Below are positions 7,993 through 16,881 of a stretch of DNA of 64,000 nucleotides, piece after piece. The notes below the pieces were generated by a model that saw only the letters and a program-made list of their open reading frames with translations, was not told where the DNA came from and did not search any database. Positions within the stretch are counted from its first letter, which is position 1, and every line of letters starts with the position of its first letter. A program made the position numbers and the translations under genes. The stretch is from Andreprevotia sp. IGB-42 (GTDB lineage Bacteria > Pseudomonadota > Gammaproteobacteria > Burkholderiales > Chitinibacteraceae), in the NCBI RefSeq assembly GCF_009848685.1, contig NZ_WXTX01000007.1, positions 62,001-126,000 on the forward strand. The letters run 5' to 3'.

Positions 7993-8646
7993 ATGCAAGT
8001 GCAAGATATAGAAAAGTTCATCGGCGGGTTCCGCCGTTTTCAGCACAAGTATTTTGGCGAACATAGCGCGCTGTTCGACGTACTGAAAGCCGGGCAAAAC
8101 CCCAATACGCTGGTGATTGGCTGTTCGGATTCGCGGGTGGATCCGGCGTTGCTCACCGATTGTGATCCCGGTGATCTGTTCGTGTTGCGCAATGTAGCCA
8201 ATCTGGTGCCGCCTTACGAGCACGACGGCACTTATCATGGTGTATCTGCAGCCATCGAATACGCGGTGTGCGATCTGAATGTATTGCAGATCATCGTGCT
8301 GGGGCATTCGGGTTGTGGTGGCATCAAGGGCCTGATGAGTGGCTACGAGGCCAAGACCGAAGCCAATTTCGTCGGCAAATGGGTGCAGATTGCGCAGCCG
8401 GCGCGCGAGCAGGTGCTGCGCGAGCTGGCGCACAAGACGCCCGAGCAGCAGGTGCGTGCTTGCGAGATGGCGGCCATCATCGTCTCGCTGGATAACCTGA
8501 TGACGTTTCCGTTCATTGCCAAGCGTGTCGAGGCAGGCAAGCTGGCGCTGATCGGCTGGTATTTCGATATCCAGGAAGGCGCGCTGTACGATTTCGATCA
8601 GGAAAGCCACCGTTTTGCATCGCTGGTCGGGCAAATAGATCGCTGA
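7993..8646 (+). CDS. beta-class carbonic anhydrase
   Basis: A 217-residue cytoplasmic zinc enzyme that interconverts CO2 and bicarbonate. The zinc and catalytic residues are all visible: Cys44-x-Asp46-x-Arg48 (VIGCSDSRVD) and His105-x2-Cys108 (LGHSGCGGIKGL). The length is that of the bacterial Can/CynT type. The ATG at 7993 follows AAGGGG. It is probably monocistronic, between divergent marR and a chemoreceptor. A weak inverted repeat (CCTTGCCC at 8656-8663 with GGGCAAGG at 8679-8686) follows the stop but has no T-tract. Confidence 0.95.
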   Translation: MQVQDIEKFIGGFRRFQHKYFGEHSALFDVLKAGQNPNTLVIGCSDSRVDPALLTDCDPGDLFVLRNVANLVPPYEHDGTYHGVSAAIEYAVCDLNVLQIIVLGHSGCGGIKGLMSGYEAKTEANFVGKWVQIAQPAREQVLRELAHKTPEQQVRACEMAAIIVSLDNLMTFPFIAKRVEAGKLALIGWYFDIQEGALYDFDQESHRFASLVGQIDR

Positions 8647-8729
8647 CCGATGCGACCTTGCCCCGCTGCAAAACGGCTGGGCAAGGTGATAAAGTAGCAT
8701 CCTCTAATTAAAAGAACAGGGAGTGGCCG

Positions 8730-10346
8730 GTGAAAATTTCAACACGCTTGTATCTGCTGTGCGGGCTGGGTGTTGGCGCAGTGATCATCATGGCGTTGAT
8801 CTCGGGCATGCTGCTGGCGCAGATCCGCAGCAATTCCACCGAGATGCTGGATAACGCCGTGCCATCCACGCAAACCATCGGTGAAACCAAGCAATTGTTC
8901 ATGCAATCGCGCATGGCGGTGTACCAGCACCTGCTGCAGAGCGACATGGTCGAAAAAGACAAGACCGAAGCCACGCTGAACGCCAATCACACCGAAATCA
9001 GCAAGCTGCTCGATGCGTACGAGCGCAAATATGCGGACGACGCCACCGACAAGGCCAATATCAAGAAGGCCAAGGACGAAGTGGAAAAGTACTTCGCGCT
9101 GGTGCCGGAAATCATCAAGTTCTCCAAGGACGGCAACTACGGCGATGCGCAGACCGCCATCGCCGGCAAGGTATCGCCGCAGGCAGATCAGACCATCGCC
9201 GCGCTCAAGGCCACTGCCGACTACAACCTGCAGTTTCTGGCCGATTCGCGCAAGGATGTATTCAGTGCCATCACCACCGGGCAGACGGTGGGCATTGTCG
9301 GCTCGTTGATTGCGGCAGTTGCGGTATTCGTGGTGGGCACGCTGCTGGTACGCAGCGTGACGGGCCCGCTGGGCCAGTTGCGCGATGCCGTGGTGCGCCT
9401 GGCCAGCGATTACGATTTTACCCGCCGCCTGCCGGCTCGCGGCAATGACGAAGTGAGCCAGACGCTGCATGCGTTCAACCAGTTGCTCGATACCATGCAG
9501 GCCAGCTTCCGGCAGTTGCAGCAGGTGGGCAGCGGGCTGGGACAATCCGCGCACGAGCTGGCGGACGCATCGGCGCAGATGTCGTCTGCATCGCGCAACG
9601 TCAGCGAATCGACATCCAGCATGGCGGCTGCCGTGGAGGAAATGACTGTCAGCGTGAGCCATGTGGCGGAACGTGCCGGTGGCGCGGATGACCTGGCGCG
9701 CGAGGCCGGCAAGCTCGCCGGCAGCGGCGGCGCGGTGATCGAGAGCACCATTGCCAAGATCAACGGCATTGCCCAGACCGTGCAGACTGCTGCCACGCAG
9801 ATTGAAAGCCTGAAAGAGCGCACTGCCAACATCAATGCGGTGGTGAGCGTGATCAAGGAAATTGCCGACCAGACCAACCTGCTGGCCTTGAACGCGGCGA
9901 TCGAAGCGGCACGTGCCGGTGAAACCGGCCGCGGCTTTGCGGTGGTGGCCGATGAAGTGCGCAAGCTGGCGGAGCGCACGGCGTTGTCCACGCAGGAAAT
10001 TGCCGGTACCGTGGGCTCGATCCAGTCCGAAGCCAGCCAGACGGTGACGTCGATGCAAGCTGCAGTGGCGCAGGTGGGCGCGGGCGTGACACAGGCGCAG
10101 GAGGCCAGCAGTGCCATCCGGCAGATCCGCGCGGGCAGTGATGACGTGGTGAAACAGGTGAGCGAGATTTCCGGCGCCATGCGCGAGCAGAGCGCCGCCA
10201 GCACCAGCATCGCCCAGCAGATCGAGCGCGTGGCGCACATGAGCGAGGAAAGCAATGCCACCGCGGTGCGCACTGCCGACTCGGCCGAGCGGCTACGGCA
10301 GATTTCCCGTCAACTGCAGGAAGCGATTTCGCGCTACAAGGTGTGA
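8730..10346 (+). CDS. methyl-accepting chemotaxis protein
   Basis: A 538-residue chemoreceptor starting at GTG 8730 behind a good SD (GGGAG). Order: TM1 (about 8-30), a roughly 155-residue four-helix-bundle periplasmic sensor domain, TM2 (about 188-210, [20 protein letters not shown]), a HAMP domain ([20 protein letters not shown]), then the long cytoplasmic coiled coil. The hairpin tip that contacts CheA/CheW is intact ([20 protein letters not shown], then [17 protein letters not shown]). There is no CheR-binding NWETF-like pentapeptide; the protein ends RYKV. The ligand is unknown. It probably feeds the flagellar motor whose genes lie at 49-64 kb. A strong terminator follows. Confidence 0.96.
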   Translation: MKISTRLYLLCGLGVGAVIIMALISGMLLAQIRSNSTEMLDNAVPSTQTIGETKQLFMQSRMAVYQHLLQSDMVEKDKTEATLNANHTEISKLLDAYERKYADDATDKANIKKAKDEVEKYFALVPEIIKFSKDGNYGDAQTAIAGKVSPQADQTIAALKATADYNLQFLADSRKDVFSAITTGQTVGIVGSLIAAVAVFVVGTLLVRSVTGPLGQLRDAVVRLASDYDFTRRLPARGNDEVSQTLHAFNQLLDTMQASFRQLQQVGSGLGQSAHELADASAQMSSASRNVSESTSSMAAAVEEMTVSVSHVAERAGGADDLAREAGKLAGSGGAVIESTIAKINGIAQTVQTAATQIESLKERTANINAVVSVIKEIADQTNLLALNAAIEAARAGETGRGFAVVADEVRKLAERTALSTQEIAGTVGSIQSEASQTVTSMQAAVAQVGAGVTQAQEASSAIRQIRAGSDDVVKQVSEISGAMREQSAASTSIAQQIERVAHMSEESNATAVRTADSAERLRQISRQLQEAISRYKV

Positions 10347-10370
10347 TGCCCGGTCGTTACCTGGCTAATG

Positions 10371-10400
10371 AAAAAACCGGCAATCAACTGCCGGTTTTTT
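10371..10400. terminator. bidirectional rho-independent terminator
   Basis: AAAAAACCGGCA and TGCCGGTTTTTT form a perfect 12-pair stem with a six-base loop (ATCAAC). It is flanked by A and T tracts, so it works for the chemoreceptor (plus) and for the convergent lipoprotein gene (minus). Confidence 0.92.
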
Positions 10401-10504
10401 CGTGCCCGCCTGGGCAGTCATCCTGACGCCTGGTTGCGGCCATGCTGCTGGCGTGCACCAAGCTGCGCCCCGGAGGCTGTCGCGCGTGGATTCCCGCCCC
10501 CGCC

Positions 10505-12157
10505 TCATTTGCCGATGTCGAAGAACACATGGCATACGAAGGGCATGGTCACGCTGTTGACCTTGCCGTCGGGTTTGCAATAGCAAGCGGATGTGCGCTG
10601 CGCATTGAAAAAATCCAGATCTGCATTGCGCTTGGGGTTTTGCGCCGCATCGCACGCATCGGCTGCGCTGCCACCGGCTTCAGCCCAGCCAAAGGTGCTG
10701 TTGCGGTTTTTGTAGCATCTGGACGGAACAGAACTGTTCTGCGTGCTGATGATGACCGGGCCGGTGCCCGCTGGTTGTTTCGCCAGCGTGCACTCGCTGC
10801 TGTCCGATGCATCTGGCGTGCCTGGTGCCGCAGGCAAGGCGGCTGCGGCATAGCCACGTTTGACAAAATCAGCTGCGGCAGCCGCAACGGCGTTGCGGCT
10901 GCCGTTACTGATATCGTCCGCTATGGCTTTGCCGAACACACCGCTCATGATGCTTCTGCCGGGGCTATGTCCGGCCTTGATCATGCGGATGATTATGTCC
11001 TGGAAGCCCTGCATCACCTCATCCACATAGGCAAGGATGGATGGCGTCTCCGGATCGCGCAGGTCTTCATACGATACGAAATAGGGCACATTGAAGTCCG
11101 TGCAATCGTAAGCGGTGACGCAATAGCTGATCTGATACGTCTGCCCCTGCTGAGGAACCACACCGAGCTGCAGCATGATCCGGCCCGTCAGCACCAGGCC
11201 GTCCCCCACCTTTACGCAATGCCCATTGCTCAACGTTTCATCTTCAGCGCATTTCGGGGCTGTGCGTGCCGGATCATTGCGGGCGCCGTTGAAGATGAAG
11301 GGTTTCATTGCAACGCTTGCCCCGTTGGGCAGCAGCATTTGCCCGCTGCCATCCGAGCCCAGGTTGAAGCTCATCTTGCCGGCACCAAGTGGCGATTCGG
11401 TGGCCGCCCGGAAGGCGCTGGTCAGTGTTTGCCCGCCGCTATACTGCTTGAGCATGCCGCCAAGGCCTGCCAGCTTTTCCACGCTGGCGGTGCTGACATA
11501 CCAGGTGGGTTGGCCGTTGCTGTCGTACATGAAGCTGCCGATGAAGGCTTGCGTGCCTTGTACCTCGATGAAGTAACCCCGGCCGCCCTCTGCTTCGTTC
11601 CAGTACCAGCCATTGGCAAACGGGATTGCTGATGCGGCAAATGCCGGTGTGGAAATGGGAAAACGTTGCAGCGAAATCACTACCGGATTGCTTCCTTTGG
11701 GCGTGATCTGCAGCGTGCCTTCGTTGCCGCTGGTGAACGCGAGCACTGCGGAGGCAACGACGGTGGCAGCCGGAGCCTTGTAGACGCCCAGCAACGATTG
11801 GCCACCCGTGTAGCGGTTGAGCTCGCCCGCATACTGGCCATTGGCATTGCGGGCCAGCGTAGATACATACCAGGTAGCGGCGCCGCTGGCTTCATAAAGA
11901 AAGGCCGCCATGAAGATCTGATCTCCCTGGCGCTCGATTGCAAACCCCCGTCCGCCTTCCGCAGGGTTCCAGTACCAGCCGGTTACGGGTGCAACAAAAC
12001 CGGCCTCCTGGATGCCGATACCTGCGCTGGACGGTGCTTTCAGTACGCTGCTTGTGCTGGAGGAGGCGGGGGCGGCGTCTGATTCGCCATCACAGCCGCT
12101 CAGCATTGCCGTGGCAAATAACAGGGCGGGCAGGATGGCGCGCAGGGTTTTCCACAT
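10505..12157 (-). CDS. lipoprotein with two copies of a WYWN-AEGGRG domain
   Basis: A 550-residue predicted lipoprotein. Residues 1-22 are a lipoprotein signal with lipobox LSGC (Cys22), followed by an acidic/Ser-rich linker. Two homologous units of about 100 residues follow. Each begins GWYWN.AEGGRG, continues with IE.QG...F...F.Y and TWYVS, and ends with a Y.GGQ.L block (YTGGQSLLGVYKAP; YSGGQTLTSAFRAA). The C-terminal 250 residues are Cys-richer (CAEDETLSNGHC, SYCVTAYDC, CYCKPDG) and look disulfide-bonded. I recognise no enzyme motif; the unit recurs in uncharacterised betaproteobacterial exported proteins. ATG at 12157 is chosen because it gives the signal peptide; the longer in-frame reading upstream does not. 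Function unknown. Confidence 0.8.
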   Translation of the reverse strand: MWKTLRAILPALLFATAMLSGCDGESDAAPASSSTSSVLKAPSSAGIGIQEAGFVAPVTGWYWNPAEGGRGFAIERQGDQIFMAAFLYEASGAATWYVSTLARNANGQYAGELNRYTGGQSLLGVYKAPAATVVASAVLAFTSGNEGTLQITPKGSNPVVISLQRFPISTPAFAASAIPFANGWYWNEAEGGRGYFIEVQGTQAFIGSFMYDSNGQPTWYVSTASVEKLAGLGGMLKQYSGGQTLTSAFRAATESPLGAGKMSFNLGSDGSGQMLLPNGASVAMKPFIFNGARNDPARTAPKCAEDETLSNGHCVKVGDGLVLTGRIMLQLGVVPQQGQTYQISYCVTAYDCTDFNVPYFVSYEDLRDPETPSILAYVDEVMQGFQDIIIRMIKAGHSPGRSIMSGVFGKAIADDISNGSRNAVAAAAADFVKRGYAAAALPAAPGTPDASDSSECTLAKQPAGTGPVIISTQNSSVPSRCYKNRNSTFGWAEAGGSAADACDAAQNPKRNADLDFFNAQRTSACYCKPDGKVNSVTMPFVCHVFFDIGK

Positions 12158-12413
12158 CGGGAATACCTTTGGATGACTTGAAGGAGTATTTGAGTCTACG
12201 TAAGGCGAGCAATACGTCAACAGCATAATCGGGCGCGTATCTTTTTTGCTGCTGGCAACTGGCAACGCAGGGGGGCACCTTCCCGTGCGGGGCAGACAGG
12301 CTGTTGTGCTGTACCCGCGATTCAGCGGCGAGGCGACGGGTTGCAAAACCGCTCGTTCTGCCATGGCAGACGCCAGCACCGCTGGTGTTGCACGTATAGG
12401 CAATGATCGCCGC

Positions 12414-12884
12414 CTATTGCGCGGGGTTTTTGCTGCGGTAGTCTGCCAGCGCTTCGGCCAGATCGCGGTATTCATCGCAGTTGCCGCATAGCTTCTGCAG
12501 CGTGGCCAGTTCCTGTTCGGCTTCGGCCGGCTGGCTGTTCTGCAGATAGGCTTCCCCCAGGTACTCATGGGCGCCCAGGTGAGCGGGGTTGAGCTTCAAT
12601 GCTTGCCGGTAGGCGGGGAAGGCGGCATCCAGGTTGCCGCGCTTGCGCTCGGCGTAGCCGGTCCAGTTCCACCAGTCGGCGTTGTTCCGATCTTTGGCAC
12701 GCAAGGTTTCCAGCGTGGCCAGTGCGGCATCCCACTGCCGGGTATCCAGCTGCTGCTTGAGCTTTTGCGTGGCAGAGACATTGCCGTTGCCACCCGCACC
12801 GCCCATGCTGCCGCCGCCGCCACCAGCGGCCCAGGCAAGGCTGGTGACGAACAGGGTGAAGCTGATCATCCATCGCATGCACAT
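12414..12884 (-). CDS. exported TPR protein with glycine-rich N-terminus
   Basis: A 156-residue protein starting at ATG 12884 behind a textbook AGGAG. Residues 1-19 are a signal peptide (SLAWA), then a Gly/Ser/Asn-rich stretch (about 20-35). Three tetratricopeptide-like helical pairs follow (DTRQWDAALATLETLRAKD, NWTGYAERKRGNLDAAFPAY, AHEYLGEAYLQNSQPAEAEQ). A CGNC pair near the C-terminus could form a disulfide. TPRs are protein-interaction scaffolds, so this is probably a periplasmic adaptor; the partner is not evident. It is on the same strand as the HAD gene upstream and the lipoprotein gene downstream, with gaps of 94 and 256 bp. Confidence 0.85.
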   Translation of the reverse strand: MCMRWMISFTLFVTSLAWAAGGGGGSMGGAGGNGNVSATQKLKQQLDTRQWDAALATLETLRAKDRNNADWWNWTGYAERKRGNLDAAFPAYRQALKLNPAHLGAHEYLGEAYLQNSQPAEAEQELATLQKLCGNCDEYRDLAEALADYRSKNPAQ

Positions 12885-12978
12885 GGCGGTCTCCTGTGCG
12901 TTGACCTGTGTTGATTCTGGTGTGCCTGTGCGGGCATTGCGGATGGCGGCAAGCGCCGGTGATCGATCGGGCGGCGGA

Positions 12979-13791
12979 TCAGCCGTCCAGATGCTCGCTC
13001 AGGCCGAACAGCTGGCGCAGATGGCGCGCCACACCTTCCTCGTTGTTGCTGCCGATTTGCGGTACGTCCGGCAGCTGCGCAACCAGCTTGGGGTTGGCAT
13101 TGCCCATCAGGAAGGGCAGGCCGGCGGTCTGCAGCATTTCCAGGTCGTTCAGGCCATCGCCGAATGCTGCACAGTCTTCCGCACCGAAACCCAGCTCGCC
13201 CAGCACTACGGTCAGCGCGTGGCCCTTGGACACCGTGGGCGCCATGATTTCCAGGCAATCGGGCATCGAGAAGGTGACGTACAGCGCATCGCCAAAGCGC
13301 TCGCGGATACGTGCTTCCAGCCCCAGCAGGTATTCGTGGTCGGCAATGTACAGCACCTTGGCCACGCCCTCGCCGGAGTGCTGCGTGAGATCGCTGACCT
13401 GATAGGTGAAGCCGGAATCCTGATGCAGGCCGGCCAGCCACTCATCCTCGGCATCGATCAGCCAGTCGTCATCCAGGTAGATGTTGAGGCGCGTGCCGGC
13501 GGCGAATTCCGGCTGGCACAGCGCCCGCGCGTATTCGGGCTCGAGGTTTTCCGCGTGTACCAGCCGGTTGTCCGGATCATGCACGCGGGCGCCGTTGGAG
13601 GTGACCAGGTAGGCACGGATGCCCAGCACGTCGCGGATGCCACGTACGTCGCGGTAATGGCGGCCGGTGGCGATGATGAAGCGTACGCCCTGTGCTTCGA
13701 GGGTCTGGAGCGTTTGCGCGGTATAGGCATCGACGGTGTGATTGGCGTCGAGCAACGTTCCGTCCAGATCGGAGGCGATCACGTGTGGCAT
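12979..13791 (-). CDS. Cof-type HAD-superfamily phosphatase
   Basis: A 270-residue cytoplasmic phosphatase of the Cof/YidA/YbjI group (HAD class IIB). Motif I is ASDLDGTLL (nucleophile Asp8, acid/base Asp10), motif II is IIATGRHY, motif III is the Lys in VSKGHAL, and motif IV is FGDGLNDLEML. The cap domain (about 85-190) sits between motifs II and III, as in Cof proteins that dephosphorylate sugar phosphates or pyridoxal phosphate. ATG at 13791 places the first motif at the usual distance; an in-frame ATG at 13824 adds 11 residues. The substrate is unknown. Confidence 0.92.
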   Translation of the reverse strand: MPHVIASDLDGTLLDANHTVDAYTAQTLQTLEAQGVRFIIATGRHYRDVRGIRDVLGIRAYLVTSNGARVHDPDNRLVHAENLEPEYARALCQPEFAAGTRLNIYLDDDWLIDAEDEWLAGLHQDSGFTYQVSDLTQHSGEGVAKVLYIADHEYLLGLEARIRERFGDALYVTFSMPDCLEIMAPTVSKGHALTVVLGELGFGAEDCAAFGDGLNDLEMLQTAGLPFLMGNANPKLVAQLPDVPQIGSNNEEGVARHLRQLFGLSEHLDG

Positions 13792-13929
13792 GGCAGCCCG
13801 GTGTGGTTTGGGGGATGCCGTCATTCTAGCGCTGATGGGGGGCGAGCTGAATCGGGGATATGCACTATGCAGCCGGCCGATGGTATGCCGTGGCCGGCTG
13901 CAGCCTTCCTGCGCCCCACCCCGAAGCCT

Positions 13930-14661
13930 TCAGAAGCCTGATCCCGGCTGTGCCAGGTATTCGGCCTCTGCCGGGGTGCTGGTGCGCTGCAGGATGGCAT
14001 TGCGGTGCGGAAAACGCCCGAAGCGCGCGATCACGTCGTGATGCATCACCGCATACCGGTAAAAGCCGGACAGCGCCGGCTGTTGCTGCCAGTGCGCCAT
14101 CAGCTGCAGTGCGCGCTGCTGATCGGCCAATGCCTCGGAGTGCTCGAACGGCAGGTAAAGGAACAGTTGTTGCTGTGGCGCCAGTGCCTGATCGAGGCCG
14201 GCGGCAAGGGCCGCGTTGGCAACCGCCAGCGCCTTGCCATCGCAGGCATAGGTTCTGGCATCGTTGCGGAACAGGTTGCGCGGGAACTGATCGAGCACGA
14301 CCACCAGCGCCAGCGCACCATGTGCGGTGCTGGCCCAGTCATCGCAGTCGCCACGGCCGGCGGCCTCCACGGTGCAGAGAAAGCGGTGGCGGATTTCCGC
14401 ATCGAAAGCATCATCCTTGCGGAACCACTCGTCGCGGGTGTGCACCGGCGGTGGGCCGAACCAGAAGCCGAGGATGTCATCGACGGATGCGATGGCGGAC
14501 GGTGTCGATCCGGCCTGGGGTGCTGGCTGCTGCTGGTTCATGGCGATGCGCTCCATGGCGGCTTGGTCGTGCCTGGCCCGGCCGGGCGCGGCGCGGGGTT
14601 TATCCCCACGGCCGGATTTCACCTGGCCTTCGGGGCTGATGCGTTTGATCAAGCGGGTCAT
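13930..14661 (-). CDS. DUF924-family protein
   Basis: The conserved part begins at DDILGFWFGPPPVHTRDEWF and runs through LVVVLDQFPRNLFRNDARTY, FLYLPFEHSEALADQQRALQ and YAVMHHDVIARFGRFPHRNA to the C-terminus. These are the hallmark blocks of DUF924, an alpha-helical TPR-like family of unknown function. The start at 14661 overlaps the upstream stop (ATGA) and has GGAG five bases away. It gives 243 residues with a basic 40-residue extension not usual in the family. An in-frame ATG at 14541 (MNQQQ) would give a family-typical 203 residues. Confidence 0.85.
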   Translation of the reverse strand: MTRLIKRISPEGQVKSGRGDKPRAAPGRARHDQAAMERIAMNQQQPAPQAGSTPSAIASVDDILGFWFGPPPVHTRDEWFRKDDAFDAEIRHRFLCTVEAAGRGDCDDWASTAHGALALVVVLDQFPRNLFRNDARTYACDGKALAVANAALAAGLDQALAPQQQLFLYLPFEHSEALADQQRALQLMAHWQQQPALSGFYRYAVMHHDVIARFGRFPHRNAILQRTSTPAEAEYLAQPGSGF

Positions 14662-15293
14662 TGCTGCTCCAGCGGTTTGACGACCACCTGTGCGCCCGGC
14701 GGTGGCGCGCTGACTGCCAGATCCAGCCGGCGTATGCGCGCCAGCAATGCACCGATCTGTTTGTTGGCGGGCCACAGCAGCGCCAGCTGGTTCAGCGTCT
14801 GCTGGATGCCAAGGCCGTCCTGCGCAGCCACCTGCGCATCCAGCAGGTAGAGCAGCGCCGCTTCGTCACCATGGGTTTTGCGCAGCTGGTTGCTTTGCTG
14901 GCTGGCACGTGTGAGCAGCGGACTGATGGTGCGGCTGGGCAGGGTTTCGTCAAAACCGGCGATGGTGGCCAGCGTTTGCGGCAAGCGGGCCAGCGCGCTG
15001 CGCAGATTGGCCGGTAGCGCTTGTGGCCTGGCGCAAGCGGGCCGGGCAATACTGGCGCTGCAGGGGGCGGCAAAGCGCAGCCACTGGCCGCGCTGCAGGT
15101 CTGCCACCACCAGCGTACCGCTGGTAATACTGACCTGTTGCTGGTCGGCCAGTGCCTGCAGCGGCTGTAGCGCCGGTTCGGTGCTGGCGTTGGCGGATAG
15201 CACCAAGCCATCGGCGTGCGCCAGCGGCGCTGCGAGCATGACCAGAAGCAGGGCGAAGCAGAGCGGGGCCAGGGCGGGCAGGGCGTTACGCAT
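14658..15293 (-). CDS. exported protein of unknown function
   Basis: A 211-residue protein with a clear Sec signal peptide (residues about 1-27, LCFALLLVMLAAPLAHADG). The mature part is Leu/Ala/Gln-rich and helical with one possible disulfide (FAAPCSASIARPACARP). No recognisable domain. The stop codon overlaps the DUF924 start as ATGA, so the two are translationally coupled and may act together, though one is exported and the other apparently cytoplasmic. ATG at 15293 is chosen because it gives the signal peptide; an in-frame ATG 15 codons upstream is possible. Confidence 0.7.
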   Translation of the reverse strand: MRNALPALAPLCFALLLVMLAAPLAHADGLVLSANASTEPALQPLQALADQQQVSITSGTLVVADLQRGQWLRFAAPCSASIARPACARPQALPANLRSALARLPQTLATIAGFDETLPSRTISPLLTRASQQSNQLRKTHGDEAALLYLLDAQVAAQDGLGIQQTLNQLALLWPANKQIGALLARIRRLDLAVSAPPPGAQVVVKPLEQQ

Positions 15294-15386
15294 CAGCGAT
15301 CCGTTTTGCGGGCGAAAAGCGCAGTTTAAACGCATGAACGCCGCTTGCGCTGCCGGTACAATGCACGGCCATGAAGGAGCAAGCCT

Positions 15387-16556
15387 GTGTTGAGTAAAAC
15401 CTGCGATGTCATCGTGCTGGGTGCCGGTGCCGCCGGCATGATGGCAGCGGCCACGGCCGGGCTGCGCGGCCGGCGCGTGGTGCTGATCGATCACGCCACC
15501 AAGCTGGCGGAGAAGATCCGCATTTCCGGTGGCGGGCGGTGCAATTTCACCAATCTGCACGCGCGGCCGGAATGCTATCTGTCGCAGAACCCGCATTTCT
15601 GCAAATCGGCGCTGCGCCAGTACACGCAGCATGCCTTCATCACGCTGCTGGAATCATACGGCCTGAGCTGGCACGAAAAAACGCTGGGGCAGTTGTTCTG
15701 TGACCAGCACTCCGGTGCGGTGATCGACATGCTGAAGGCCGAGTGCGATCGTGGCAATGTGGCGTGGCGCATGGATACGGCCATCACCGCGGTGCGGCGC
15801 AATGGCCAGTTCATCGTCGAGACTGCGGCAGAAACATGGCACGCTGATGCGCTGATCGTGGCGACCGGCGGGCTGTCGATTCCGCAGATCGGCGCCACCG
15901 GCATCGGCTACGACATCGCGCGGCAGTTCGGCCTGGATATCGTCGAGACCGCGCCGGCGCTGGTGCCCTTGCAGCTGCCGCCGGAAAGCCTGCTGGCGGA
16001 AATCTCCGGCGTGGCGCTCGAAGACACCGTGGCGCGCATCGGCAAGACGTCTTTTCGCGAGGCCAGCCTCGTTACCCATCGTGGCCTGTCCGGTCCGGCC
16101 ATCCTGCAGATATCCAGCTTCTGGCAGCCCGGTGGCGAAATCGTGCTCGACCTGGCGCCGGAGCAGGATCTGGATGCGTTCTTTGCTGCAGCCAGCCGCG
16201 TTGCCCACGTGGGCAACGTGCTGGCCGAATTACTGCCGCGCCGTTTCATCGATGCATGGCTGAGCGAGGAAGTGCGCGCCCGGCCGTTCAAGCAGTTGTC
16301 ACCCAAAGAGGTGGTGGCGTTGAAGGAAAAACTGCGCCGCTGGTCGCTCCGTCCGTCGGGTTCTGCCGGGTACAAGAAGGCTGAAGTCACGCGCGGCGGC
16401 GTCGATACGCAGCAGCTGGAATCGAAGACGATGATGGCCAAAGCCGTACCGGGGCTGTATTTCACCGGAGAAGTGATGGACGTGACCGGCTGGCTGGGCG
16501 GCTACAACTTCCAGTGGGCATGGTCATCCGGCTTTGTGGCCGGCAGCAATGCCTAG
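15387..16556 (+). CDS. BaiN/HI0933-type FAD-dependent oxidoreductase
   Basis: A 389-residue flavoprotein of the BaiN/HI0933 (YhiN) family. The N-terminal dinucleotide-binding loop is VIVLGAGAAGMMAAATA. The family signature KIRISGGGRCNFTN follows at about residues 45-58, and IVATGGLSIPQIGATGIGY is the second FAD-contact block. The C-terminus has GLYFTGEVMDVTGWLGGYNF, which closes over the flavin. The start is GTG 15387 with GAAGGAG upstream; TTG 15390 is the alternative. Family members are assigned as NAD(P)/FAD oxidoreductases; the physiological substrate in non-gut bacteria is unknown. It is divergent from the exported protein gene. Confidence 0.93.
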   Translation: MLSKTCDVIVLGAGAAGMMAAATAGLRGRRVVLIDHATKLAEKIRISGGGRCNFTNLHARPECYLSQNPHFCKSALRQYTQHAFITLLESYGLSWHEKTLGQLFCDQHSGAVIDMLKAECDRGNVAWRMDTAITAVRRNGQFIVETAAETWHADALIVATGGLSIPQIGATGIGYDIARQFGLDIVETAPALVPLQLPPESLLAEISGVALEDTVARIGKTSFREASLVTHRGLSGPAILQISSFWQPGGEIVLDLAPEQDLDAFFAAASRVAHVGNVLAELLPRRFIDAWLSEEVRARPFKQLSPKEVVALKEKLRRWSLRPSGSAGYKKAEVTRGGVDTQQLESKTMMAKAVPGLYFTGEVMDVTGWLGGYNFQWAWSSGFVAGSNA

Positions 16557-16589
16557 CGCATGCGGTCAAGCGGTGCTAGCTTGAGAGTG

Positions 16590-16784
16590 TCAACGGGTTG
16601 CGGGTTGGCCGATTCGATGGATGAACGTGACTTGCTCTTTCTCCCAGGTGTATCCGCAATGCATTCCGACGGGCCTTGCGAGGCCCGCACCAAGAACCCC
16701 TAGCGGGTTCCGGCAGGTGATCCGCAATTGTTTGAACAAGCCCGAAGACAAACGGGGCGCCCGATCCGGCGCCCCGTTTTTTTT
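16590..16784 (+). ncRNA. candidate small RNA with two hairpins, a repeated single-stranded motif and a terminator
   Basis: The 325-bp stretch 16557-16881 has no credible protein gene but is rich in RNA structure. In order: a C/U-rich run (TGCTCTTTCTCCC); CAGGTGTATCCGCAAT (16645-16660); a GGGCCT-TGCG-AGGCCC hairpin (16671-16686); a GAACCC/GGGTTC hairpin (16694-16710) enclosed by CACC/GGTG; the same motif again as CAGGTGATCCGCAAT (16714-16728); and an intrinsic terminator (16751-16784). The nearest plus gene ends 195 nt earlier, which is far for its own terminator. The 5' end near 16590 is a guess from a weak extended -10-like TGCTAGCTT at 16574-16582. It does not match 6S, 4.5S, tmRNA or RNase P signatures that I know. 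Confidence 0.45.
16751..16784 (+). terminator. strong rho-independent terminator
   Basis: AACGGGGCGCC and GGCGCCCCGTT form a perfect 11-pair stem with a six-base loop (CGATCC) and eight T at 16777-16784. It ends the candidate small RNA, or, less likely, the flavoprotein mRNA 195 nt upstream. Confidence 0.93.
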
Positions 16785-16818
16785 ATTGCTGCCCATGCTG
16801 CATGCACGGTTGCGTGGG

Positions 16819-16854
16819 CCAATGAAAAAGCGCCTTGCGGCGCTTTTTCATTGG
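16819..16854. terminator. bidirectional terminator after dapB
   Basis: CCAATGAAAAAGCGCC and GGCGCTTTTTCATTGG form a perfect 16-pair stem with a TTGC loop, 27 bp beyond the dapB stop. The A/T-rich lower stem gives a U-tract in either direction. Confidence 0.85.
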
Positions 16855-16881
16855 CGGTGTTGCTGACTCAACCGAGGGGGC

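Noticed and set aside
8656-8686. terminator after the beta-carbonic anhydrase
   Set aside because: CCTTGCCC/GGGCAAGG pair, but the loop is long and there is no T-tract; not strong enough to list as a feature.
8739-10238. 499-residue open frame antisense to the chemoreceptor
   Set aside because: The chemoreceptor frame has all its domains and codon use; the antisense frame is His/Arg/Leu-rich noise.
16590-16784. 6S, 4.5S, tmRNA or RNase P RNA
   Set aside because: The conserved cores of these RNAs (for example the SRP GGUCAGG-GGAAGG motif or the 6S central bubble flanks) are not present.
16621-16866. 81-residue plus-strand ORF in the dapB-flavoprotein gap
   Set aside because: It runs straight through two hairpins and a strong terminator, has no SD and no recognisable family.
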